Shown: in pieces, positions 7,962-16,492 of the stretch
Layout of the letters: each line of letters starts with the position of its first letter
Position numbering within the stretch: the first letter of the stretch is position 1
NCBI RefSeq assembly: GCF_001428045.1
Contig: NZ_LMSD01000023.1
Coordinates: 310,001-374,000 of the forward strand
Length of the DNA stretch: 64,000 nucleotides
DNA from: Paenibacillus sp. Soil750
GTDB taxonomy: Bacteria > Bacillota > Bacilli > Paenibacillales > NBRC-103111
Direction of reading: 5' to 3'
Translations under genes and position numbers: made by a program
Notes under the pieces: generated by a model
What the model saw: the letters and a program-made list of their open reading frames with translations, nothing else
The model's database searches: none
Told to the model about the DNA's origin: nothing

Positions 7962-10859
7962 ATGGGGAATGTAAAAGTTACGGCATTGAAATGTGAATAT
8001 AGAACGAATCCGCTTGGTATAGGAGCGCGAAACCCACAGTTAAGTTGGCAAATTGAATCCGATCGCCGCGGTACGCTGCAGCAAGGGTATCGGATCATCG
8101 TAGCTAACGAAGATGGTGATTTTACGAATCCGGTATGGGATACAGGTTATATAGAATCCGATCAGTCGATTCAAATTGTTTATGAGGGGCCGGAGCTGCA
8201 ATCAAGAGCTCGTTACCTCTATAAAGTCAAAGTATGGGACAACGTTGGTCGTGAATCTGCATGGAGTGAAATAGCTTGGTGGGAGATGGGCTTGTTAGAT
8301 CAAGGGGAATGGCAAGCCGAGTGGATCACACCTCACGAAAGTGAGATGGATCCGCAGTCCGAGCCTGCATTTCTGCTTCGCAAGCAGTTTGAGGTGGGAG
8401 GAGACGTCCTGTCTGCACGTATATATGCGACGGCTGCAGGCGTCTATGAGCTGTATGTGAATGGCACGCGTGTTTCCGATGAGCTGCTGGCACCAGGCTG
8501 GACAAGTTATCCAACTCGGATGCAGGTTCAAACCTATGACGTAACGGATCTGCTCCAACGTGATGGTAATGGGATCGGCATTCTGCTTGGTGATGGCTGG
8601 TACAAAAGCGGGATGGGCTTTGAGAATAAAAACTTTAAATACGGTGAACGCCGGGCTGCCCTCGTACAGCTGCATATTCGATATCAAGACGGCACAGAAA
8701 CTATTGTAGCCACAGATACCACCTGGAAGGCTTCAACAGGAGCGATTCAATATTCGACAATTTACCATGGTGAAACGTATGACGCGCGTTTGGAGCAAGC
8801 GGGCTGGAACTCGGTGAATTTCCGCGATGACGAGTGGATGTCTACACAGATATGTTCGGATGTAAGCCATGATGTGCTAGTGCCTCAAGAAAACGCACCG
8901 ACACGTGTAACGGAAATAATTCGTCCTATCGCATATTTCGTAACGCCTGCCGGCGATCATGTACTGGATATGGGCCAAAATATGGTGGGCCGCGTGCGCT
9001 TTACTTTAACTGCTCCTGCGGGTACGCAAATTAAGCTAAAACATGCTGAAGTCTTGGATAAAGACGGCAATATCTATTTCGGCAACCTGCGTCCAGCGAA
9101 GCAGGTCGTGACTTATATCGCCAAAGGGGATGGCCCTGAAACTTATGCACCTTATTTCAGCTTCATGGGCTTTCGCTATGTGAAGGTTGAGGGCTTTCCA
9201 GGTCAAGAAAATGGCCTGCCTCTGGATGCTTTTGTCGGTGAAGTCATGCATACCGATATGGAGCCGACAGGTGAGTTCGAATGCTCGGATGCCAGGGTGA
9301 ACCAGCTGCAAAGCAACATTCGTTGGGGCCAACGAGGTAATTTCCTTGACGTGCCGACAGATTGTCCGCAGCGTGACGAACGCTTAGGATGGACGGGGGA
9401 TGCTCAGGTTTTCATCTCTACGGCGCTATTTAATTACCAAGGCGGTCCCTTCTTCACGAAATGGCTGCATGATATGAAAGCCGAACAAAGACCTAATGGT
9501 GGGATTCCATTTGTAGTTCCAGATGTTGTAGGAGGCGAGAATTCAGCTGCTTGGGGAGACGCTGCGGTGATCTGCCCTTGGACGGTTTATCAATATTATG
9601 GAGATAAGCGTCTCCTTGCTGAACAATATGAAAGCATGAAAGGATGGATTTCTTACATCCGATCTCAAGGTGATCAGGAATATTTATGGAACACAGGTTT
9701 CCATTTTGGCGATTGGCTTGCGCTGGATGCCAAGGAAAATAGCTACATCGGTGCGACACCGGTTGCGCTAGTTGCAACGGCTTATTATGCGTATTCGACA
9801 CGTATTGTTCGCGATGCCGCAAGAGCGCTAGGACATGAGGAAGAGGCGGAAGCCTTCGATGAGCTTTACCAAGGCGTAATTCAAGCATTCCGAGATGAAT
9901 TTATAACGAAAAATGGGCGCGTCGCTGCCCCGACGCAAACTGCGCATATCCTTGCGCTCGTCTTCGATCTCGTCGAAGATGAGGTGCGTGAAAGAGTCGC
10001 GAAGGATCTCAATGAACTGATTCTGGATAATGATTATCATTTATCAACGGGCTTCGTAGGCACACCTTACTTGTGCTTCGCGCTTTCGAATAACGGCTAT
10101 CACGAAACAGCGGTTAAGCTGCTGCTGCAAGAAAGCTATCCGGGGTGGCTGTATTCCGTCTCGAAGGGTGCGACAACCATCTGGGAGCATTGGGATAGCA
10201 TTAAATCAGACGGCTCCTTCTGGAGCGATGATATGAACTCTTTTAACCACTACGCTTATGGCGCGATCGGAGACTGGATGTATCGCAAAATAGCTGGCTT
10301 GGATATGAACGTTACTCTACCAGCTTTCAAACGGATTCATATCGAACCGTTGTTTGGAGGGAATCGTCTAGCTTATGCCAAAACAGCACATAACTCCCTA
10401 TATGGACGCATCGAATCTGGATGGCAAGTGGATCAGGGGCAAATTCAAATGAGGGTTCGTATTCCAGCTAATACAACCGCAGAAGTTATTTTGACAGGAG
10501 CCGTAATTGGCAGCGTGCAAGAAGGAGGGCTTTCCCTCGACACCTCGATCCCTGGCATTCAAACCATAAGTGAAGCCGAGCAAGGCGTGCGTGTCCATCT
10601 AGGATCAGGTGAGTATACATTCACCTATTTGAATAGCGATCTATTCCGCGTAACGTTTAATGAACATTCTAGAATCAATGATGTATTGGATCATGAAGCG
10701 GCAACAGCTATTTTCAAAACACATATGTCAGCCATATTCGAAGGTCCCTTTCTTAATTTCGTTCGAAAATCGACGATTAAGCAGCTGGGGGAGAACACGA
10801 TGACAGGCATAACACGGAAACAAATAGATGCAATGCTCGCGGAATTAGTTCTCATTTAA
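7962..10859 (+). CDS. Alpha-L-rhamnosidase, GH78
   Basis: Large cytoplasmic enzyme of 965 residues without signal peptide, releasing terminal L-rhamnose from imported oligosaccharides. The N-terminal Bac_rhamnosid_N-type region carries VNGTRVSDELLAPGWTSY. The (alpha/alpha)6 barrel carries DCPQRDERLGWTGD (acidic residues around 467-473), the WEHWDS motif and SFNHYAYGAIGDWMY. ATG 7962 follows GAGGAGG by seven bases; an in-frame ATG at 7947 precedes that site. Beyond the usual C-terminal beta-domain is a helical tail of about 65 residues (RINDVLDHEAATAIF to the end), resembling a small module at the end of some GH3 and GH78 enzymes. It sits directly behind the permeases. Confidence 0.94.
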   Translation: MGNVKVTALKCEYRTNPLGIGARNPQLSWQIESDRRGTLQQGYRIIVANEDGDFTNPVWDTGYIESDQSIQIVYEGPELQSRARYLYKVKVWDNVGRESAWSEIAWWEMGLLDQGEWQAEWITPHESEMDPQSEPAFLLRKQFEVGGDVLSARIYATAAGVYELYVNGTRVSDELLAPGWTSYPTRMQVQTYDVTDLLQRDGNGIGILLGDGWYKSGMGFENKNFKYGERRAALVQLHIRYQDGTETIVATDTTWKASTGAIQYSTIYHGETYDARLEQAGWNSVNFRDDEWMSTQICSDVSHDVLVPQENAPTRVTEIIRPIAYFVTPAGDHVLDMGQNMVGRVRFTLTAPAGTQIKLKHAEVLDKDGNIYFGNLRPAKQVVTYIAKGDGPETYAPYFSFMGFRYVKVEGFPGQENGLPLDAFVGEVMHTDMEPTGEFECSDARVNQLQSNIRWGQRGNFLDVPTDCPQRDERLGWTGDAQVFISTALFNYQGGPFFTKWLHDMKAEQRPNGGIPFVVPDVVGGENSAAWGDAAVICPWTVYQYYGDKRLLAEQYESMKGWISYIRSQGDQEYLWNTGFHFGDWLALDAKENSYIGATPVALVATAYYAYSTRIVRDAARALGHEEEAEAFDELYQGVIQAFRDEFITKNGRVAAPTQTAHILALVFDLVEDEVRERVAKDLNELILDNDYHLSTGFVGTPYLCFALSNNGYHETAVKLLLQESYPGWLYSVSKGATTIWEHWDSIKSDGSFWSDDMNSFNHYAYGAIGDWMYRKIAGLDMNVTLPAFKRIHIEPLFGGNRLAYAKTAHNSLYGRIESGWQVDQGQIQMRVRIPANTTAEVILTGAVIGSVQEGGLSLDTSIPGIQTISEAEQGVRVHLGSGEYTFTYLNSDLFRVTFNEHSRINDVLDHEAATAIFKTHMSAIFEGPFLNFVRKSTIKQLGENTMTGITRKQIDAMLAELVLI

Positions 10860-10895
10860 AGTATTTGCAAGATCAGATAGGAGTGGCTAAGAGTT

Positions 10896-12440
10896 ATGGG
10901 AATACATCAAAAGTTTGTGGAATTGGCGGAAAAGCTCACTCCCGACTTGCACGAGTCGATTGTTTTACCTAAATCAGTGATTGAGGTTGTAGCGGATGAA
11001 GAAGCGTTTCAAGGGTGGAGAACGCAAGAGACGGGGAGTATCTCCGAGTTAGAATCCAAATCCTTCGGTAAGGATGAAAGTTTCATTTTGGATTTTGGCG
11101 ATCATCAAGTTGGTTATATCTCTCTTTCGATCAAATCTGTTGGGAGTCCACAAGATGCTCCGCTTGGGCTGAAGCTAATCTTTGGCGAGATGCCATGTGA
11201 GGTAGCGGAACCTTTTGACAGCTATGATGGTTGGTTAAGCAAATCCTGGCTGCAGGAAGAGACGATCTATATGGATGTGCTTCCTACAGTCCTAAAGCTG
11301 CCTCGTAGATATTGTTTCCGGTATGTAAAAATGATGATTATCGATACATCCCGTAAGTTTACGGTCTCCTTTAGCGATATTCATTGTACGGCGGTTACCT
11401 CAGCTGATCTGAGGGAACTAACGCCGCTGCCTGCTAATATTCCAGCAGACTTACAAGCCATCGATGCCATTAGCATCAAGACGCTTCAAGACTGTATGCA
11501 AACGGTGTTTGAGGACGGACCCAAGCGGGATCGCAGGCTGTGGATTGGGGATTTACGACTACAAGCTTTGGCGAATTATCAGACCTTCCATCATCATGAT
11601 CTGGTGAAGCGATGCTTATATTTGTTTGGCGGTATGACACTTGATGACGGAGCAGTTGGGGCCTGTGTCTTTGAAAAGCCCAATCCGTTAGTCGATGATA
11701 CGCGACTTTATGATTATTCACTCTTTTTCGTAGCGACGCTATTCGATTATTATGAGGCGTCCAAGGATAGAGAAGCGCTAGTAGAACTATGGCCAGTTGC
11801 CCTAGAACAAATACAGATCGGATTAGAACGACTAGATGAATACGGATTGGTGCGTGATGATGAAACCTGGTGGTGCTTCACGGATTGGCATCCAGAGCTT
11901 AATAAACAAGCATCCGCGCAATCCATTTTGTTGTATTGTCTCAAACGTGGCCTTGGACTGGCGAAAGAGCTGGAAAAAGATCAAGAAGCAACATTCATTT
12001 CAGAACAAATTGATCGTGTGACAAGCAGCGCGCTTCAGCATTTATGGGATGAGAAAACAGGCTTTTTTGTAAGTGGAGTAACTAAGCAGGTTTCATGGGC
12101 ATCTCAGGTGTGGATAGCTCTGGCAGGCGTGTTGAACGAGGAAGAGAATGGTCAATTAATGGATCGGCTATTCGAGTCACCGCCAGAAATTGGAATGACA
12201 ACACCCTATATGTATCATCATTTAATTGAGGCTTTATTTGAAAGCGGCAGATCCGAAAAAGCATTGGAGCAAATAAGAGCATATTGGGGAGAAATGGTCA
12301 AAGACGGAGCGGATTGCTTCTGGGAAATCTACAACCCCAATGATAAAAAACTATCCCCCTATGGCAGTAATTTAATTAATAGTTATTGCCATGCATGGAG
12401 CTGTACACCTACGTATTTTATTCGAAAGTATTTACTGTAA
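10896..12440 (+). CDS. GH78-like protein with altered catalytic motif
   Basis: A 514-residue cytoplasmic protein with a beta-sandwich N-terminus and an alpha/alpha barrel related to alpha-L-rhamnosidases. The signature DGPKRDRRLWIGD (207-219) aligns with DCPQRDERLGWTGD of the preceding enzyme, but the Glu after RD is Arg (R213). WWCFTDWHP and NSYCHAWSCTPTYF are later landmarks. Either the catalytic acid lies elsewhere, so specificity differs, or the protein is not a rhamnosidase. It lies 36 bases after the GH78 gene with AGGAG upstream, so it is probably in the same operon. The family link is confident; the activity is open. Confidence 0.75.
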   Translation: MGIHQKFVELAEKLTPDLHESIVLPKSVIEVVADEEAFQGWRTQETGSISELESKSFGKDESFILDFGDHQVGYISLSIKSVGSPQDAPLGLKLIFGEMPCEVAEPFDSYDGWLSKSWLQEETIYMDVLPTVLKLPRRYCFRYVKMMIIDTSRKFTVSFSDIHCTAVTSADLRELTPLPANIPADLQAIDAISIKTLQDCMQTVFEDGPKRDRRLWIGDLRLQALANYQTFHHHDLVKRCLYLFGGMTLDDGAVGACVFEKPNPLVDDTRLYDYSLFFVATLFDYYEASKDREALVELWPVALEQIQIGLERLDEYGLVRDDETWWCFTDWHPELNKQASAQSILLYCLKRGLGLAKELEKDQEATFISEQIDRVTSSALQHLWDEKTGFFVSGVTKQVSWASQVWIALAGVLNEEENGQLMDRLFESPPEIGMTTPYMYHHLIEALFESGRSEKALEQIRAYWGEMVKDGADCFWEIYNPNDKKLSPYGSNLINSYCHAWSCTPTYFIRKYLL

Positions 12441-12458
12441 CGGGAGGTCGTACACGAA

Positions 12459-14123
12459 ATGAAAGATGATCAACTTCGTCAAAAACCGTTTTATTTATCA
12501 GAGTCTGACGTCTCTTGGGTGAAGGAAACGCGTGATGGACTCAGTTTGGAAGAGAAAGTCGGGCAGCTGTTTGTAGTAGTTCAGAAGCCATTTTCACCGG
12601 AGCCGGAGGATTTATTGAGCATTAACCCCGGTGGGGTGCATCTCTTTGCTTTTAGTTCTGATGCCACAAAGGTTAATCAACAGGCGAAAATAGCGGATAT
12701 GCAAAGCCGCAGCAAGTTGCCGTTGTTGGTGACCGGCGATTTGGAATCCGGCGGATTTGGCGGAGCCGTTGACGGCACCAATCTTGGCATGAACATGCAG
12801 GTAGCGGCTACGGGGAAACCAGAGCTGGCGCAGGCATTTGGTAAAGGCATTGAAGTAGAAGGCTCGGCAATTGGCTTTAACTGGGTATTCGGGCCTGTGC
12901 TGGATATTAACTATAATTATCAAAATTCGATTGTCAATACGCGTGCCTTTGGAGACACGCCTGAAGTTGTAGAAACGTACGCAATCCCAGTTATAGAGGG
13001 CGTACAGGAAACCGGTCGAATGGCAGCGTGCGTGAAACATTGGCCAGGTGATGGCATGGATGACCGCGATCAGCATAAGGTTCTGACCGTAAACGCCATG
13101 CCGATGCAGCAGTGGCGTGAAACTTATGGGCGAGTGTATCGTTCCGCTTTTGATGCGGGTGTAAAAAGTGTGATGAGTGCGCATATTGCTCTTCCCGCTT
13201 ACTATGAGGAGCTTGGTATTCATGATGTTAGAAAGCAGCATACGCCAGGGTCGCTTTCCTATGAACTCAATGTGAAACTTCTAAGAGAAGAACTGGGCTT
13301 TAACGGATTAATCATTTCCGACGCGTCAGCGATGGTCGGCATGACGAGCTGGGGGCCGCGACATGAAATCGTTCCCCAGTGTATCGCTTCTGGTGTGGAT
13401 ATGTTTCTATTCACAGCGGATCTCAAATACGATTTTGAAGCCATGCTTCAAGGAGTCAACGCTGGCATTATTACAGAGGAACGTCTGAATGAAGCGGTTA
13501 CGAGAGTACTTGGACTGAAAGCTTCGTTGGGGCTGCATCATGAAAGACCAGCGCTGCAAGATTTAGCTTGTGTAGGGTCAGATGAGCATGTGAATTTAGC
13601 CAAAGAATTAGCTCGAACCTCGGTGACGCTAGTGAAGGACACGCAAAACGTACTGCCCATTTCACCTGAAAAGCATAAGAGAATTCTGCTCATTGCATCT
13701 GGGAGTGAAGGCTCATTATTCACAGAGAATGGTGCAGGAGGCAGCGGCTTTGAGCAGATGCTGGTAACGGAAGGGTTTGAAGTGGTCAGAAATTACCACC
13801 TCAAACAAGAAGAGAATGACATCGATCTGGTCATTTATGTGACGCAGAAGTCGCCGAGCTTTATGCAGAATTCCCTGCGTATGTCACCTGAGGAGGCGGG
13901 AGGTATCTTTACTTGGTATCCTACCTACGTACCAACGCTGTTCATTTCGTTAGGTAACCCGTACACCTTATACGAGATGCCAACGATGCCAACCATGATT
14001 AATGGCTATAATGCCTCGGCTGTCGTTCAAAGGGAGATTCTAAATTGTTTGATAGGCAAACAGCCCTTCATAGGCACCTCGCCCGTAGATGCGTTTTGCG
14101 GATCAGCGTTGGCTAGGCTTTAA
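12459..14123 (+). CDS. GH3 glycosidase, NagZ-like subgroup
   Basis: Family 3 glycoside hydrolase of 554 residues, no signal peptide. The TIM-barrel has the substrate-binding KH (193-194) in KHWPGDG, the nucleophile D288 in IISDAS, and a D-x-H pair (D204, H206) aligning with the Asp/His dyad of NagZ-type beta-N-acetylhexosaminidases. A C-terminal alpha/beta domain starts near ARTSVTLVKD. The dyad suggests an enzyme of the N-acetylhexosaminidase/phosphorylase branch rather than a classic beta-glucosidase, though the locus is about plant-type sugars. It starts 11 bases after GGGAGG, follows the GH78-like gene by 18 bases, and is the last gene before a terminator. Confidence 0.88.
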   Translation: MKDDQLRQKPFYLSESDVSWVKETRDGLSLEEKVGQLFVVVQKPFSPEPEDLLSINPGGVHLFAFSSDATKVNQQAKIADMQSRSKLPLLVTGDLESGGFGGAVDGTNLGMNMQVAATGKPELAQAFGKGIEVEGSAIGFNWVFGPVLDINYNYQNSIVNTRAFGDTPEVVETYAIPVIEGVQETGRMAACVKHWPGDGMDDRDQHKVLTVNAMPMQQWRETYGRVYRSAFDAGVKSVMSAHIALPAYYEELGIHDVRKQHTPGSLSYELNVKLLREELGFNGLIISDASAMVGMTSWGPRHEIVPQCIASGVDMFLFTADLKYDFEAMLQGVNAGIITEERLNEAVTRVLGLKASLGLHHERPALQDLACVGSDEHVNLAKELARTSVTLVKDTQNVLPISPEKHKRILLIASGSEGSLFTENGAGGSGFEQMLVTEGFEVVRNYHLKQEENDIDLVIYVTQKSPSFMQNSLRMSPEEAGGIFTWYPTYVPTLFISLGNPYTLYEMPTMPTMINGYNASAVVQREILNCLIGKQPFIGTSPVDAFCGSALARL

Positions 14124-14130
14124 AAAAGAG

Positions 14131-14165
14131 ACATCCTCGGATTGCTTCCGATGGATGTTTTTTTT
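14131..14165 (+). terminator. Terminator of the rhamnosidase operon
   Basis: ACATCC (14131-14136) pairs with GGATGT (14153-14158), with an inner CGG/CCG pair, and eight T follow. It closes the operon that begins with the binding protein or the kinase. Confidence 0.88.
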
Positions 14166-14317
14166 ATGATTATTAGCTATATTTCACCATAAACGCACCG
14201 TCCTCAAAGGACAGCGGAGCCGATTATTTTGATTGTCTTAAAGTTCATGTATTCACCTAAAATAAGGGTATCCAATGTTAAATAAAGGTATTTTTAAATA
14301 AGCTTAATTATGGTAAA

Positions 14318-14346
14318 TTGGCGGCACGCCGAACCATTTACATAAA
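14318..14346 (+). promoter_or_regulatory. Candidate sigma-A promoter for the beta-helix gene
   Basis: TTGGCG (14318-14323), a 17-base spacer, then CATAAA (14341-14346). Each hexamer matches consensus at four of six positions. The distance to the gene leaves a leader of about 100 bases containing a cre-like site. Confidence 0.35.
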
Positions 14347-14401
14347 AGCAGCAAAGGAAAGAGGTGATAGAACTACCAAAAACATAAGTTAAATGAATTA
14401 T

Positions 14402-14415
14402 TGTAAACGGTTACA
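14402..14415 (+). promoter_or_regulatory. cre-like CcpA site
   Basis: TGTAAACGGTTACA fits the consensus TGTAANCGNTNACA at every fixed position. Placed between the candidate promoter and the start codon of the secreted beta-helix protein, it would allow roadblock-type catabolite repression. Confidence 0.65.
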
Positions 14416-14454
14416 TAAGAGATTCAAATTTACTTCGACCAAAAAGGAGATTAG

Positions 14455-16350
14455 ATGATGTTAACAAGAAGCATGGGAAAAGGATCCTTGGTAATCGTGA
14501 TTTTGGTAATGTCCCTTATACTGGTTGCCTTGGGAATCTGCCTTCAGACAGAAGTCAGCGCTGCTGCAACAACCTACTATGTATCTAATACAGGAAACAA
14601 CAGTAATCCTGGTACGCTGAGCCAACCCGTTGCTACGATCCAACAAGCTGTAAATATGGCAGGGGTTGCCGGCCCCGGTTCCACGGTTATTGTGAGAGGC
14701 GGAACGTACAATATTACATCAACGATCAGTATTACTACTTCAGGAACAAGCGGTAACCCAATTACGATCAAGGCATATTCAGGGGAGACGCCAGTCATTT
14801 CTGGTCAGAATACGTACCCGAATCACAGTCTCAGTCTTCAAACTGTTACATATACGGGACCTACCGTTACCAATGATGGAGTAACCTATACGAACGGACA
14901 GCAATTTACGCTTTCCTGGAATTCGCTGATGAGTATTACGGCCAATTATATTACCATTGACGGTCTTGAATTGACACAATCCTATGGTGCTGGAATTTAT
15001 GCCGGTAACTCGGCGACAACCAGATATCATGATATTATCATTCGAAATTCGAAGATTCATGAGAACCGTGGTGAGGCGATACAGGTAGAGAATGTTGATT
15101 ATTTTACTTTGGACGGCAATAGGGTGTGGGAGAATGCCAATTTTGATCGTTTTAGCCGATTATCCAATGAACTGAACTGGCCGCTAATTCTGATGATACG
15201 AGGCAGCGCATATGGAACAATCAAGAACAACACGATTTACCACAACTGGGGTGAAGGGGTTGGCTTCTGGTACAACACGCATGATGTGGTGTTGGAGGAT
15301 AACGTAATTTATGATAATTATGCATTGGAAGTCTATGTAGACAAGGCTCACGACGTAATCATACAGCGAAATTTCATATACAACACGGGGAATGCGATTT
15401 ATTTCAGAGGTGGAAGTCCAAGTATGGGGATTGCCATAGCGGATGAGCCTTTTCAAAGTTTTACAGCCGGCTACAACAGGAAGATTATTAATAATTTTCT
15501 GAAAGGGAACAGCAAGAATTTTGCGTATTGGAACACGGGATTAGCAACAGGAACTCGCTTGGATAATGACATCATTGCAGGCAACACTTTTATTGATTCA
15601 ACAAGTACGAATATATCCATTACCGGCGGTGCAAGCCATGTAAACACAAGGATAGAAAACAATATATTCAAGTCGAACACAGGTTCTTTACAAAACGTAG
15701 ATCAGAGTGCAGGATTAATTTTCTCGAATAACTGCTGGTCCAGTGCTGTTACTGGTGTTGCTTCGAATGTGAATGATGTCATTGGCAATCCATTGCTTGT
15801 TGGCGGCACATTCGGACCCGACTATTTCAAACTGCAGGGCACTTCTCCGTGTATTGCTAAGGGGAAGAATAATCTAACCGATGTAGCAGAGGATTACTTC
15901 AAGAACGTTAGGAGCAATCCGCCAAGCATTGGCGCATACGAACCTACCATCCTTATGGATAACAGTCATCCAACTGGAATAACTCAGACGGGGATTTGGA
16001 CGGTCAGTACCTACAGCAGCCAAAGAGTTGGTGCGGACTATCTGCATGACGGGGATACAGCGAAGGGATCCAAGAGCGTTAAGTATGCACCTGATATCGC
16101 ATCTGCAGGCTCTTATGATGTCTACATGTGGTGGAATGCGGATACGAATCGAGCAAATAATGTACCCGTCACTATAAATCATGCTGGTGGACCAGACAGT
16201 ATAATCGTCAATCAGCAGGCCAACGGTGGGATGTGGAACTTCATAGGGAGATACGCATTTAATGCCGGGACATCTGGAAATGTGGTCATTAGCAATACGG
16301 GGACAACCGGATTCGTTATTGCGGATGCCGTCAAATTTGTGCCTAGATAA
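14455..16350 (+). CDS. Secreted right-handed beta-helix protein with golvesin-like C-terminus
   Basis: 631 residues. The signal peptide has a hydrophobic core (LVIVILVMSLILVALGICL) and probable cleavage near VSAAA. A DUF1565-like start (YYVSNTGNNSNPGTLSQP) leads into parallel beta-helix repeats of the pectate-lyase-like fold, with many Asn/Asp turns such as IENNIF and IIRNSKIHEN (about 40-490). The last 130 residues (TGIWTVSTYSS to the end) resemble a golvesin C-terminal-like carbohydrate-binding domain. AAAAAGGAGA precedes the ATGATG start. It is probably an extracellular polysaccharide lyase or hydrolase. Substrate unknown; the upstream cre-like site fits a catabolic role. Confidence 0.85.
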   Translation: MMLTRSMGKGSLVIVILVMSLILVALGICLQTEVSAAATTYYVSNTGNNSNPGTLSQPVATIQQAVNMAGVAGPGSTVIVRGGTYNITSTISITTSGTSGNPITIKAYSGETPVISGQNTYPNHSLSLQTVTYTGPTVTNDGVTYTNGQQFTLSWNSLMSITANYITIDGLELTQSYGAGIYAGNSATTRYHDIIIRNSKIHENRGEAIQVENVDYFTLDGNRVWENANFDRFSRLSNELNWPLILMIRGSAYGTIKNNTIYHNWGEGVGFWYNTHDVVLEDNVIYDNYALEVYVDKAHDVIIQRNFIYNTGNAIYFRGGSPSMGIAIADEPFQSFTAGYNRKIINNFLKGNSKNFAYWNTGLATGTRLDNDIIAGNTFIDSTSTNISITGGASHVNTRIENNIFKSNTGSLQNVDQSAGLIFSNNCWSSAVTGVASNVNDVIGNPLLVGGTFGPDYFKLQGTSPCIAKGKNNLTDVAEDYFKNVRSNPPSIGAYEPTILMDNSHPTGITQTGIWTVSTYSSQRVGADYLHDGDTAKGSKSVKYAPDIASAGSYDVYMWWNADTNRANNVPVTINHAGGPDSIIVNQQANGGMWNFIGRYAFNAGTSGNVVISNTGTTGFVIADAVKFVPR

Positions 16351-16492
16351 TTCGATGCCAAAATGAAGGCATCAAATCAAAAACGGTGATATTTTATTGT
16401 GATCTTATTCAGGATAAAGTGTAAAGGAGGAAAAGAAAACGCTATCATCTACGCAGAAGTAGGTGCGGCTACATAAAGGGAGACTAAGAGAG

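Noticed and set aside
12612-13241. 209-codon minus-strand frame inside the GH3 gene
   Set aside because: Antisense shadow of a gene with complete catalytic motifs; low-complexity composition and no ribosome binding site.
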